A DNA stretch of 64,000 nt from Methylobacterium brachiatum (GCF_020523825.1 NZ_JAJALK010000018.1:1-64000), one strand, 5' to 3'. Positions 54,027-62,407 are shown, counted from the stretch's first letter. Made by a program: numbers and translations. The notes: generated by a model not told the origin, from the sequence alone.

Positions 54027-54806
54027 TCAATGCAGGTCGTCGCGGCTCTTGAGCCGGGACGCCTTGGACACGACCGGCTTCTTGGGGCCGGTGCGCGGCG
54101 GCTTCTTCTCTTTCGGGGCCTTCGGGTCGGCCTTGGCGGCCTTGCCCTTCGGACCCTGCGGCTTCGGCGCGGGCCGGGCGGGGGCCGCCGGCGCGTCGTC
54201 CTCGGCCTCGTCATCCTCGTCCAGTTCGTCCGCACCGTCGGCCGGCGGACCGCCACGGCGCAGGGACTCGCGGATCAGCTCGTCGGTGAGGACAAGATGC
54301 GCCTCGGCAAGGTCCCGCAGCGGCAGGTCGACCCGGCTCGGCAGCCCTTCCTTTACGTCGGGCAGGTCGATCGGGACGGTCAGCTTCTCGACGTCGGGCG
54401 CGCCCAGGATGCCGCGAAACCGCTTGCGGCCGTCGAGCGGCGGGCTCAGCTCGACCTTGGCCTCGTAGCCGGCCCAGCGGGCGAAGTCCGAGACCCGCAC
54501 CAGCGGCCGGTCGATCCCCGGAGACGAGATCTCTAGGTTGTAGGCGGTGCCCACCGGATCGTCGACGTCCAGCACCGGCGAGATCGCCCGGCTCACCGCC
54601 TCGCAATCGTCGATCGAGAAGGTGCCGTCCGGCCGCTCCGCCATGATCTGGACGGTGCAGCCGTTGGTGTTGGTCACCTTCACCCGGACCAGCCGGAAGC
54701 CGAGGCCCTGGACCGGCCCCTCGATCACCTGCACCACGCGAGCGGCGACACCGCTCTCGCGGACGAGGCGCTTCTCGGACAGATCCGCTTCGATCTCGGA
54801 CGACAT
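54027..54806 (-). CDS. rimP: Ribosome maturation factor RimP
   Basis: 259 residues. RimP core at 20-180: GVAARVVQVIEGPVQGLGFRLVRVKV, CEAVSRAISPVLDVDDP and YNLEISSPGIDRPLVR. A charged C-terminal tail (190-259, DELDEDDEAEDD, then Lys/Pro-rich) is added compared with the 150-residue E. coli protein and may be disordered. Required for 30S assembly. First gene of the operon; ATG at 54806 follows a leader with promoter and attenuator-like hairpin. Confidence 0.94.
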   Translation of the reverse strand: MSSEIEADLSEKRLVRESGVAARVVQVIEGPVQGLGFRLVRVKVTNTNGCTVQIMAERPDGTFSIDDCEAVSRAISPVLDVDDPVGTAYNLEISSPGIDRPLVRVSDFARWAGYEAKVELSPPLDGRKRFRGILGAPDVEKLTVPIDLPDVKEGLPSRVDLPLRDLAEAHLVLTDELIRESLRRGGPPADGADELDEDDEAEDDAPAAPARPAPKPQGPKGKAAKADPKAPKEKKPPRTGPKKPVVSKASRLKSRDDLH

Positions 54807-54871
54807 GGATATCAGCGCGCAACCCTTGCGGCGTCCTGGGCGGCACGTCCCGGCCTGCGGTCCTCGCGCGA

Positions 54872-54946
54872 TCAAACCTGACGCGGCGAAAAAAAAGAGC
54901 GGACCCGGTGGGGCCCACTCCCGAACCGCAGCCTCTCGACTGCCAT
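54872..54946 (-). CDS. Possible 24-residue leader peptide of the rimP operon
   Basis: ATG at 54946 to TGA at 54872 on the minus strand. The peptide starts MAVERLRFGSG and ends SFFSPRQV. The terminator-like hairpin and its eight-T run lie inside this ORF, so ribosome movement could decide whether the hairpin forms. Such short ORFs occur by chance; the coding status is an inference. Confidence 0.3.
   Translation of the reverse strand: MAVERLRFGSGPHRVRSFFSPRQV
54889..54916 (-). terminator. Attenuator-like hairpin with T8 upstream of rimP
   Basis: Minus-strand GGGCCC-CACC-GGGTCC (54916 to 54901), a 6-bp stem with one G-U pair, then GCTC and eight T (54896-54889). It lies between the likely promoter (54964-54992) and rimP, so it would end transcription early unless read through. 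Confidence 0.65.
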
Positions 54947-54963
54947 CAGAACTGTTGGAGGGA

Positions 54964-54992
54964 TAGATAGCCGCGGTCAGTCCCGAGCGCAA
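54964..54992 (-). promoter_or_regulatory. Likely sigma-70 promoter of the rimP-nusA-ylxR-infB operon
   Basis: On the minus strand, TTGCGC (54992-54987), a 17-bp spacer, then TATCTA (54969-54964). The predicted RNA start, near 54957, gives a leader of about 150 nt before the rimP ATG. The -10 box is inside a small AT-rich patch. Confidence 0.6.
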
Positions 54993-55320
54993 GGTAGATC
55001 AGCGATCTGTCGGGTCCGCGCGGGAACATGGCTGCATTCGGTGGCCATCGCGGAATGCCGGCTCTCGCCCGCCTGTGCTTGATGAGCCGGGACGCGCGAC
55101 CCTTCCGCATCCCCCTCGGCGGAGCAGTTGGTGCGAGGTTCCAAACGCGCAGATCTCGACCGTAACGCGGAGCGCAGACGCTCGCACGACCCGCTTCGCC
55201 GCTTCAGGTTCCGGTGCTCTCTCGGAGTTGTGGCGAGGCGGGGGAACGCCCGTGGCGCGGGTGCATTGCCGACCGAACGTGAAAGCGCCGGCGCGCTGCT
55301 TCGAACGGATGGATCGAGCG
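54993..55320. other. Intergenic region, 328 bp, between rimP promoter and secreted protein gene
   Basis: No coding frame of merit. The plus-strand frame open from 55075 continues into the secreted-protein gene but has no signal or family feature before 55321. No tRNA-like fold was recognised here, although a tRNA gene precedes rimP in E. coli. Confidence 0.45.
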
Positions 55321-55641
55321 ATGACGACCCGAACCCCCTCTCCCGGACGGTACTCTCGTTGGATCGGGCGAGCCCTCGTCCTGGGTGCCGTGTCCGGGAG
55401 CTTCGGCTTGACCGCTCCGGCCCTGTCTCAGTCGGCCGCCAGCCGGATCGACCAACCGACACCGGCAACGCTGCCGCCGGCATCGGAGCGTGACGGCGCG
55501 GCCCGCGGGAGCGGCCAGGTCTCCCCACCGAGCGCGATCCAATCCTCGACCGACGTGATGCAATCGGACGGAACCGTGCAGGGCCAGGGTGCGCCCGCGC
55601 GCACGAACCCGATCCAGCACCTGCCGGAGTCCATGCGCTAG
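55321..55641 (+). CDS. Small secreted protein, unknown function
   Basis: 106 residues. A Tat/Sec-like N-terminus (RYSRWIGRALVLGAVSGSFGLTAPALSQ, 10-37) is followed by a Ser/Pro/Gln-rich, probably unordered, mature part that has no cysteine. No family recognised. ATG at 55321, preceded by GATGGATCGAGCG, only weakly like a ribosome-binding site. Confidence 0.5.
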   Translation: MTTRTPSPGRYSRWIGRALVLGAVSGSFGLTAPALSQSAASRIDQPTPATLPPASERDGAARGSGQVSPPSAIQSSTDVMQSDGTVQGQGAPARTNPIQHLPESMR

Positions 55642-55696
55642 GTTCGGGTCCGTCCGGGGTCGATGTCGGCGCGATGGCTCGGTCAAGTTTGCTATA

Positions 55697-55729
55697 CATC
55701 ACCCGGATAGCAATCGATCCCGGGTGATG
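55697..55729. promoter_or_regulatory. 10-bp inverted repeat just before DUF2254 start
   Basis: CATCACCCGG (55697-55706) and CCGGGTGATG (55720-55729) around 13 bp, ending 7 bp before the ATG. A TATAC element at 55693-55697 abuts the left arm, so the repeat covers the expected start of transcription and the ribosome-binding site. An RNA hairpin here could lower translation, or a protein could bind the DNA. Confidence 0.5.
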
Positions 55730-55736
55730 GCGCAGC

Positions 55737-57158
55737 ATGAAGACGATCAAGTCGGTCCCGGGCCGCTTCGTCAGCGCCGTCAGGCGGTCCTTCCGGCAGT
55801 TCCTCGCTCTGCCGCTCGCGACCGTGGTCGGCTTCGTGGGCCTGAACGCCCTGGTCTATCTGGCGGATCGGTTCTGGTCTGGAGGCGATGCGCCGGCGGG
55901 ATTCCGCTGGCTCGGTGAATTGCTCGGCGACAGGGCGGCCCTGGGAAGCCTCCTGACCACGGTGGCATCGAGCATCATCACCGTCACCTCGATCACCTTC
56001 TCGCTCCTGCTCCTGGCCGTCCAGCAGGGGGCGGCCGCCCTGACCGCGCAGGTCACCGACCAGTTCATGGCCCGGCGCACGAACCAGTTCTATTTCGGGT
56101 ATTTCGTCGGCCTGTCGGTCTTCGTCCTGATGACGCTGGTGACGAACACGGGCTTTCACCGGCCCGTCTTCGGGACCACGCTCGCCCTGCTGCTGACCAC
56201 CTCGGCCCTCTGCCTCATCATCGTGATGATCTACAACACGATCGATCAGATGCGGCCGGCGCAGATCATCCAGTTCATCCACGACCGGGTTCTGGAAGCC
56301 CGCGACGACGATCTCCGGATGCTCGCGGCGACCCGGAGGACGGCGCGGCAGGATTGGCCCGTGGCCGCGCTGATCCGCTCCCGGGAGAGCGGCTACGTCG
56401 TCCGCCTCGACCTCCCGCGCATCGAAGAGGCCGTGAAGCGGCATGGCCGCGAGGCGGCCGAGATCGAATGCGTCATCCCGGTCGGGACCTATCGCGCCGT
56501 CAACGATCCCCTGTTCCGGCTGCGATGCAGGCCCGGCACGACGCTCGACCCGGCAGCGCGGGAGCGCCTCGTCGGCGATACGTTGGCGGCGCTCAGCTAC
56601 GACGACGGACGCGACCTGCAGCACGATGCCGCCTACGGCCTGCACCAGCTCTCGACCATCGCCTGGACCTCGGTCTCGACATCGAAATCCAACCCCAGCC
56701 CCGGCCTCTCGGTCATCCAGGCCCTGCGGGACATCATCGCGCACTGGAGCGAGGACGAGACCCGGCCGCTCGAAGATCCGACATCCGGCATCGTCTACGC
56801 GGATGCCGCGCCGATCATCGCGACCGACGCCCTCGAAGCCGTGATCGTGGTGGCCTCCGAGTCGATCCAGTCCCAGACCCTCACGGAGGCGGTGAAGACC
56901 CTGGCGATCCTGCTCCGGCATGTCGGGCAGCCGACGGCGGACCGGCTCGCCGATGTCGCCAACCGCACCCTATCGAGCCTCGGCGAGCACGTGCTCACCC
57001 GCCAGCTCGAGGCCGAACTCGCGGACTTGGCGCAGGCGCTGAACGCGCGCGGCTTCGTCGCCGGCGCGCAGGCCGTCTCCGAGGCGTCGGCCGAGCTGGC
57101 CGTCAGCCTGGGCAAGCTGAACTCACGCTCGACCCGCGTGCCGGGAACGACCTCGTGA
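55737..57158 (+). CDS. DUF2254 family membrane protein
   Basis: 473 residues. Four hydrophobic segments in the first 170 residues (ATVVGFVGLNALVYLA, SSIITVTSITFSLLLLAVQ, FGYFVGLSVFVLMTLV, LALLLTTSALCLIIVMIY), with conserved FSLLLLAVQQGA between, then a long cytoplasmic or periplasmic domain of unknown function. DUF2254 proteins are predicted inner-membrane proteins. ATG at 55737. Confidence 0.85.
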   Translation: MKTIKSVPGRFVSAVRRSFRQFLALPLATVVGFVGLNALVYLADRFWSGGDAPAGFRWLGELLGDRAALGSLLTTVASSIITVTSITFSLLLLAVQQGAAALTAQVTDQFMARRTNQFYFGYFVGLSVFVLMTLVTNTGFHRPVFGTTLALLLTTSALCLIIVMIYNTIDQMRPAQIIQFIHDRVLEARDDDLRMLAATRRTARQDWPVAALIRSRESGYVVRLDLPRIEEAVKRHGREAAEIECVIPVGTYRAVNDPLFRLRCRPGTTLDPAARERLVGDTLAALSYDDGRDLQHDAAYGLHQLSTIAWTSVSTSKSNPSPGLSVIQALRDIIAHWSEDETRPLEDPTSGIVYADAAPIIATDALEAVIVVASESIQSQTLTEAVKTLAILLRHVGQPTADRLADVANRTLSSLGEHVLTRQLEAELADLAQALNARGFVAGAQAVSEASAELAVSLGKLNSRSTRVPGTTS

Positions 57159-57275
57159 GAGCCTGTTGGGCCGGTTTTCCCAGGCTCGGCCCCATCTCAG
57201 GATGAGAGGGCTGGGTGGGAGAGGCAGCGATCGCGGCCCGGGTGGGCGCCGACCGGGTTCCACCACCCTCCCCGA

Positions 57276-58286
57276 TCAGACGTTCCGCGGGATCCGCCCC
57301 TCCAGCGGATAGGCCGGATCGTTGTAGCCCGGGGTGGTCGGGTGCCCGGCGGCCACGAAGCCGTCCACCAGGGCCTCGTCCTCGGGGGTGAAGGCGTAGT
57401 CGAGGGCGCCGAGATATTCCTGCCACTGCGCCTCGGTGCGTGGCCCGGCGATGACGCCGGTGATCAGGCGGTTGTTCAGCACCCAGGCGGTGGCGAATTG
57501 CCCGGCCGTGATGCCGCGGGCCTCGGCATGCTCCTTCAGGGTCCGGGCGATGCGCAGGGATTCCGGGCGCCACTCGGTCTGCATCATCCGGGTGTCCTGA
57601 CGGCCGGCACGGGATTCAGCGGGCGGCGGGGCGTCCGGGTCGTACTTGCCGGTCAGCACCCCGCGGGCGAGGGGCGAGTACGGGACGACGCCGAGCCCGT
57701 AATGGGCGCAGGCCGGCAGGTGCTCGGTCTCGGGCATGCGGTTGAAGGCGTTGTAATAGGGCTGGCTCACCACCGGCCGGTCGATGCCGATCTCGTCGCA
57801 GAGCCGGCAGATCTCGGCGACCCGCCAGGACCGGTGGTTCGAGACGCCGAAATGGCGGATCTTGCCCGCCCGCACGAGGTCGGCCATCGCCCGCACGGTC
57901 TCGGCCAGCGGCGTGTCGTGGTCCTCCCTGTGGAGGTAGTAGATGTCGATGACATCCGTGCCGAGCCGGCGCAGGCTGTCCTCGGCGGCCTTCATGACGT
58001 GGACGCGCGACAGGCCGCGGTCGTTGACGCCCGGGCCGGTCGGGTTGGCGACCTTGGTGGCGAGGATCCAGGCGGCGCGGTCGCCCTTGATCGCCCGGCC
58101 GGTGATCTCCTCCGAGCGGCCCTCGGTGTAGACATTGGCCGTGTCGATGAAGTTGATGCCCGCCTCCCGGGCACTCCCGACGATGCGCCCGGCCGTGGCC
58201 TCGTCGGTGGGCCCGCCGAACATCATCGTGCCGAGGCAGATCGGCGAGACCTTGAGGCCGGAGCGGCCGAGATTGCGGTACTGCAT
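57276..58286 (-). CDS. Aldo/keto reductase
   Basis: 336 residues. MQYRNLGRSGLKVSPICLGTMMFGG is the family start; the catalytic tetrad is D48 (FIDTAN), Y53 (VYTEG), K78 (LATKV) and the His in YYLHRED. NADPH-dependent carbonyl reductase of the YajO/Kv-beta type, substrate unknown. ATG at 58286; two earlier ATGs in frame (58295, 58310) would add eight residues at most. Divergent from msrQ. Confidence 0.9.
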   Translation of the reverse strand: MQYRNLGRSGLKVSPICLGTMMFGGPTDEATAGRIVGSAREAGINFIDTANVYTEGRSEEITGRAIKGDRAAWILATKVANPTGPGVNDRGLSRVHVMKAAEDSLRRLGTDVIDIYYLHREDHDTPLAETVRAMADLVRAGKIRHFGVSNHRSWRVAEICRLCDEIGIDRPVVSQPYYNAFNRMPETEHLPACAHYGLGVVPYSPLARGVLTGKYDPDAPPPAESRAGRQDTRMMQTEWRPESLRIARTLKEHAEARGITAGQFATAWVLNNRLITGVIAGPRTEAQWQEYLGALDYAFTPEDEALVDGFVAAGHPTTPGYNDPAYPLEGRIPRNV

Positions 58287-58493
58287 GGGATCCATCCGGT
58301 GTCCGTCCATCGGCTATCTCGGCACCGGGGCGGCGAGGTCAACCGGTCCGGCGTAACCCGGAGCGAACCGCGGCGAACCGACCCGTTCGCGGAGCCATCC
58401 GCACAAGCGCCGGTTTCGCTCTCCATATCCTGGCCCGAGCGGCACGTCGCTCCCCACGTCGCTCACGATGTCAGAAGGCCGAGTCCGAAAACG

Positions 58494-59432
58494 ATGATCG
58501 ACCGCCTGGCCGTTCCTCTCCCCTGGCTCGACCGGGCCGGACGCCTTTCCTGGCTGAAGCTCGCGGTGTTCCTGGCCTGCATCGCGCCGGCCCTGTACCT
58601 CGCGGCCGCGTTCCGGCTCGACGCGCTCGGCGCCAAGCCGATCACCGCGCTGATTCACGCCACCGGCGAATGGGCGGTGCGCTTCCTGCTGTTCTCGCTC
58701 GCGATCTCGCCCCTGCGCCGCATCGCCGATTGGGGGAAGGTGCTGGTGGTCCGGCGCATGCTCGGCATCACCGTGATGGCCTACGCGGTGGCGCATCTCG
58801 CGCTCTACGCGGTCGATCAGAACCTGGTCCTGACCAAGGTCGCCAGCGAGATCGCCCTGCGGCTCTACCTGACCATCGGCTTCGTGGCGCTGATCGGGCT
58901 GATCGCGCTGGGTCTGACCTCGACGGATGCGGCGATCCGAAAGCTGGGGCCGAACTGGCACCGGCTGCACCGGCTCGTCTACACGATCGCGGTGCTGGCT
59001 CTGGTCCATTACTTCCTGCAGTCGAAGATCGATGTCAGCGACCCGGTCTTCTCCGCCGGGCTGTTCCTGCTGCTGATGGGCTGGCGCGCGATGCGGCGGT
59101 TCAAGCTGCCGGAGCGGCCGTGGTCGCTGCTCCTCCTCGCGATCCTCGGCGGCCTCGCCACGGCCGGGCTCGAGGCGGCCTGGTACGGGCTCGCCAGCGG
59201 CGTTCCGGCCAGCCTCGTTCTGGCGGCCAATCTCGACGTCTCCGGCCCGATCCGCCCGGCCTGGTGGGTCCTGGCGACCGGGCTGCTGATGCCCGCCCTC
59301 GCGCTCCTGCGCGGCGCGCGCGCCACGGGGCGGACCGCCAAGCCGGGCGGATCGGGCCGGGACCGCGTGGCCGCGCCGCGTACCGCCCCCACCAGAGCCG
59401 CGGTGTCGGAACCCTTGTCGCCGTCCGCGTGA
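58494..59432 (+). CDS. msrQ: MsrQ-type heme-binding membrane subunit of methionine sulfoxide reductase
   Basis: 312 residues. The ferric-reductase-like core has heme-ligand histidines in HATGEWAVRFLLFSLAISPLRR, VAHLALYAVDQN and HRLHRLVYTIAVLALVHYFLQ. MsrQ gives electrons to MsrP, which repairs oxidised methionines of periplasmic proteins. No msrP is next to it: the divergent neighbour is an aldo/keto reductase. The core is near 200 residues as usual, but about 110 C-terminal residues, with more hydrophobic segments and a Pro/Ala tail, are extra. ATG at 58494. Confidence 0.87.
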   Translation: MIDRLAVPLPWLDRAGRLSWLKLAVFLACIAPALYLAAAFRLDALGAKPITALIHATGEWAVRFLLFSLAISPLRRIADWGKVLVVRRMLGITVMAYAVAHLALYAVDQNLVLTKVASEIALRLYLTIGFVALIGLIALGLTSTDAAIRKLGPNWHRLHRLVYTIAVLALVHYFLQSKIDVSDPVFSAGLFLLLMGWRAMRRFKLPERPWSLLLLAILGGLATAGLEAAWYGLASGVPASLVLAANLDVSGPIRPAWWVLATGLLMPALALLRGARATGRTAKPGGSGRDRVAAPRTAPTRAAVSEPLSPSA

Positions 59433-59485
59433 TGCCGCAGAACCCGCCACCGGCGGTCTCGGGCCGCAGCGGAGTGACACGGGCT

Positions 59486-59860
59486 ATGCGCGGCAGGCTT
59501 CTCCTCATCGCGGGCATGCTCGCGCCGACCCTCGCGCTGGCGGCGCCCAAGGCGGCCCCGGACAAGGGCGCGCCGCCGCCGGCCACAGCCCCGGCGGCCA
59601 CGGCCTGCAAGCCGCCCGAGCCGCCGCCGGCCTCGGCGCGGCCGGTCAAGCCCGCCCTGCCCGAGAAGCCGGCCTGCCTCGACGCCAGGGGCGGCTGCCC
59701 CGGCTGGGAGGCCTACAGCTTCAACGACGCGGTCAAGGCCTACAATCTGCAGGCGCAGGCATTCCGGCCGATCGCCGAGGCCTATGTCCAAAAGCTCAAC
59801 GCCTACGTGAAGGCGAGCGGGGAATACGCCCAGTGCGAGATCAACGCGATGCAGAACTGA
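59486..59860 (+). CDS. Small secreted Cys-containing protein, unknown
   Basis: 124 residues. A signal peptide (RLLLIAGMLAPTLALAAP, 4-21) precedes a Pro/Ala-rich stretch (to 60), then a helical part with four cysteines (two near PACLDARGGCPGWEAY, one before, one in YAQCEIN). No family recognised. The ATG at 59432, which overlaps the msrQ stop (TGATG), would add 18 residues; 59486 is preferred for the signal peptide. Probably co-transcribed with msrQ. Confidence 0.6.
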   Translation: MRGRLLLIAGMLAPTLALAAPKAAPDKGAPPPATAPAATACKPPEPPPASARPVKPALPEKPACLDARGGCPGWEAYSFNDAVKAYNLQAQAFRPIAEAYVQKLNAYVKASGEYAQCEINAMQN

Positions 59861-60001
59861 GGCCCGCTGCGCGAGAGCGATAACCGGGAAGCCGGCTGAA
59901 CGGCGGGCAACCGGGGACGCGGCAGGGGTTCAGCCGGCGCGGTGCAATCTCCGGCATCGATGGCCGCGATCCCCGCCGCCTGTCCCTGCCGAGGCCCACC
60001 A

Positions 60002-60379
60002 GTGCCCCTCCGTGATGTCATCGGACGCGCGGGATTCTGCGCCCTGCTGCTCGCCGCCGCCCCGGCGCGCGCCGCCGATTTCGACGGCCCTTACGCGCCG
60101 CACGGCTATGGCGGCCCGGCCGAGGGCTACGAGCGCGAGCGGCGGCCACCGCCCCCACCGCCTCCGCCCCCCGAACCGGAATTCCGGCGCCCGCATTTCT
60201 CGGCGGCCCCGCCCGAGGCGTGCCGCGACTTCGTCCGGCGCCGATTCGATCCGGACGGCGCCCCGGTTCTGCGGCGGGTGCGCATCTGCGACGAGCCGGC
60301 CTTCGAGCGCGGGCCGCCCCCGCCGCCCCCGCCCCCCGAGGATGACCCGCCCCGCCGCTGGGGCGGGCCCCGCTGGTAG
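60002..60379 (+). CDS. Proline-rich secreted protein
   Basis: About 125 residues. A signal peptide (VIGRAGFCALLLAAAPARAAD) precedes two polyproline runs, the first with nine prolines, separated by an Arg-rich segment with two cysteines (EACRDFV, RICDEP). GTG at 60002 gives the best signal peptide; an ATG at 59960 would lengthen it. No family recognised. A short inverted repeat CCCGGATC-A-GATCCGGG follows at 60386-60402. Confidence 0.5.
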   Translation: MPLRDVIGRAGFCALLLAAAPARAADFDGPYAPHGYGGPAEGYERERRPPPPPPPPPEPEFRRPHFSAAPPEACRDFVRRRFDPDGAPVLRRVRICDEPAFERGPPPPPPPPEDDPPRRWGGPRW

Positions 60380-60391
60380 GACGACCCCGGA

Positions 60392-60568
60392 TCAGATCCG
60401 GGCCGGGGCCTTCTTGAGCGCGGCCGCGAAGGCCTTGAGCTGGCGGTTCAGATCCGCCAGCTCGTTCAGCGCGATGGTCTTGTGGCCATCGCGGACCGCG
60501 CGCTCGATATCCTCGACCTGGAGGCTGACGACGCGGCGGATGGCGGTGGCGACTTGTTCTCGGGTCAT
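60392..60568 (-). CDS. Small helical protein, 58 residues
   Basis: An ORF shorter than most gene finders accept. It starts MTREQVATAIRRVVSLQVED and ends KKAPARI, all helix-forming with heptad-like hydrophobic spacing (VATAIRRVVSLQV, IALNELADLNRQL). Coding support comes from the third-position GC bias and lack of rare codons. Its stop overlaps the terminator-like repeat at 60386-60402. Function unknown. Confidence 0.5.
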   Translation of the reverse strand: MTREQVATAIRRVVSLQVEDIERAVRDGHKTIALNELADLNRQLKAFAAALKKAPARI

Positions 60569-60715
60569 CGATGCGAGCGTCTCGTTCGAGCGTCCTGGCG
60601 GGCCTCAACGGACGGCCGAAATACGGCCGCCGACACCGCTCGGTGATAGGCCGGTAGGCTTAACCGTTGGTGTCCGCAGGCCCCGCCATCCCCGCAAAAC
60701 CGGGCGCTCCGCCCC

Positions 60716-61114
60716 CTATCGCGCGCCCTCGATTTCGCCGCGCCGCATCGGCATCGCGTCGATCGTGGCGAACAGCTTCTGGGGCGGGATCGGCGCCGCG
60801 GCGGTGAGCTTGGCGCCGCCATCCTTGCCGATCAGCACCGCCCGGAATTCGCCCGCCGGCAGAGACAGTTGCGCGCGCAGGGCCCGGGCCTCGGGCGTAT
60901 CCCCGACCGCCTCCACCACCACGAGGTCGCGCTCGGCCACGCCGCCGCGTATCGGCCCCAGGGCCGCACGCTGCGCCCGCAGGTCGGCGTCCGCCGGATC
61001 GGGAGCCGACAGCACCAGCACCCGGGACCGCCAGCGATAGGCATCGAGCGGTCCGGCCATCGCGGCGCCGTGGGTCAGGGCGGCCAATCCGAGGCCGATC
61101 AGGGTGGTGCGCAT
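60716..61114 (-). CDS. DUF4174 secreted protein
   Basis: 132 residues. A signal peptide (TTLIGLGLAALTHGAAMAG) is followed by the DUF4174 start YRWRSRVLVLSAPD, then ADLRAQRAALGPIRGGVAERDLVVVEAVGD and VLIGKDGGAKL. DUF4174 has a thioredoxin-like fold without active cysteines; role unknown. ATG at 61114; divergent from the oxidoreductase gene. Confidence 0.85.
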   Translation of the reverse strand: MRTTLIGLGLAALTHGAAMAGPLDAYRWRSRVLVLSAPDPADADLRAQRAALGPIRGGVAERDLVVVEAVGDTPEARALRAQLSLPAGEFRAVLIGKDGGAKLTAAAPIPPQKLFATIDAMPMRRGEIEGAR

Positions 61115-61223
61115 GCCGCCTCCGTCTGAAGCCGATCCCGGTCAACGCGCGGGGCGCCCCATTGGCCGCCACCGTCTCGCGCCCCAGATCGGGGGTCGCA
61201 GGCAGAGCATCCGGGAGCCTTTC

Positions 61224-62240
61224 ATGAATGCCGTGAACCGCCGCATCGTCCTGGCATCGCGCCCGCACGGGGAGCCGAAGCCGGAGAATTTCCGCCTGGA
61301 GGAGGTGCCGGTGCCGGAGATCGGGCCCGGCCAGATCCTGCTGCGCACGCGCTGGCTGTCCCTCGACCCGTATATGCGCGGCCGGATGAGCGACGCGAAA
61401 TCCTACGCGACTCCGGTCCAGATCGGCGACCCGATCACCGCCGAGGTGGTCGGCGAGGTCGTCGCGTCGAAGAATCCGGACATCCCGGTCGGGGAATTGC
61501 GAACGGCCTTCGCGGGCTGGCAGGAATATTTCGCCACCGACGGCAAGGGCACCCGCCGGGTCGATCCGGAGGCCGCCCCGCCCTCGACCGCGCTCGGCGT
61601 GCTCGGGATGCCGGGCATGACCGCCTATACCGGGCTGCTCAATATCGGCCAGCCCAAGCCCGGCGAGACCGTGGTGGTGGCCGCCGCCGCCGGGCCGGTG
61701 GGGTCGCTGGTCGGGCAGATCGCCAAGTTGAAGGGCGCCCGGGCGGTGGGGATCGCGGGCGGGCCGGACAAGTGCCGCTACCTTACGGAGGAGCTCGGGT
61801 TCGACGCGGCGGTCGACCATCGCGGCCCCGACCTGCCGGGGGCGCTGGCCGCGGCCTGCCCCAAGGGCATCGACGTCTATTTCGAGAATGTCGGCGGCGC
61901 GGTTTTCGCCGCCGTGATGCCGTTGCTGAACCCCTTCGCCCGGATCCCGGTCTGCGGCCTGGTCTCGGCCTACAACGCCACCGAGGCGCCCCCCGGCCCC
62001 GACCGGCTGCCCGCCCTGATGCGCTCGGTGCTCACGAACCGCCTGCACATTCAGGGCTTCATCGTCTGGGATTTCGCCGACCAGGCCGAGACCTTCCGGC
62101 GCGAGGTCGGCGACTGGATCCGGGCCGGCAAGGTCCGCTACCGGGAGGACGTGGTCGAGGGCCTGGAGAAAGCCCCGGAGGCGTTCATCGGCCTGCTCAA
62201 GGGCCGGAATTTCGGCAAGCTGGTTGTGCATATCGCCTGA
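61224..62240 (+). CDS. NADP-dependent oxidoreductase (MDR family, CurA/LTB4DH-like)
   Basis: 338 residues. NRRIVLASRPHGEPKPENF and the catalytic-zone motif RTRWLSLDPYMRGRM are typical of the prostaglandin-reductase/CurA group of zinc-free MDR enzymes; the NADP-binding motif is VAAAAGPVGSLVGQIAK, followed by FENVGG. It reduces carbon-carbon double bonds next to a carbonyl. ATG at 61224; the earlier in-frame ATG overlaps the divergent DUF4174 gene. Confidence 0.92.
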   Translation: MNAVNRRIVLASRPHGEPKPENFRLEEVPVPEIGPGQILLRTRWLSLDPYMRGRMSDAKSYATPVQIGDPITAEVVGEVVASKNPDIPVGELRTAFAGWQEYFATDGKGTRRVDPEAAPPSTALGVLGMPGMTAYTGLLNIGQPKPGETVVVAAAAGPVGSLVGQIAKLKGARAVGIAGGPDKCRYLTEELGFDAAVDHRGPDLPGALAAACPKGIDVYFENVGGAVFAAVMPLLNPFARIPVCGLVSAYNATEAPPGPDRLPALMRSVLTNRLHIQGFIVWDFADQAETFRREVGDWIRAGKVRYREDVVEGLEKAPEAFIGLLKGRNFGKLVVHIA

Positions 62241-62261
62241 GCGCGGCTTGCCGCGAAATCA

Positions 62262-62276
62262 GAACAGAGATAGAAC
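62262..62276 (-). promoter_or_regulatory. LexA/SOS box upstream of ssb
   Basis: GAAC-AGAGATA-GAAC on the plus strand, i.e. GTTC-N7-GTTC on the minus strand, the SOS box known from alphaproteobacteria. It is 131 bp before the ssb ATG. No second divergent SOS gene such as uvrA is at hand; the box faces only ssb and the end of the oxidoreductase. Confidence 0.75.
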
Positions 62277-62407
62277 ATCCACGTTTGGCAGGTTGCGGAT
62301 AGCGGGCACAAACCCGCACCGCAGGTTGCCGCCCCGACGGCCCGGGCGCATGAGTCGCCGGCCGCCGGGCCAAGGCCCAGTGAGATCCGTACGGTGAGGA
62401 GAGAGCG

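Noticed and set aside
51922..54468. 848-codon open frame opposite nusA and ylxR
   Set aside because: Antisense to two genes with clear motifs; no family feature of its own.
54993..55320. tRNA gene upstream of rimP, as in E. coli metY
   Set aside because: No cloverleaf, TTCGA loop or CCA end was recognised.
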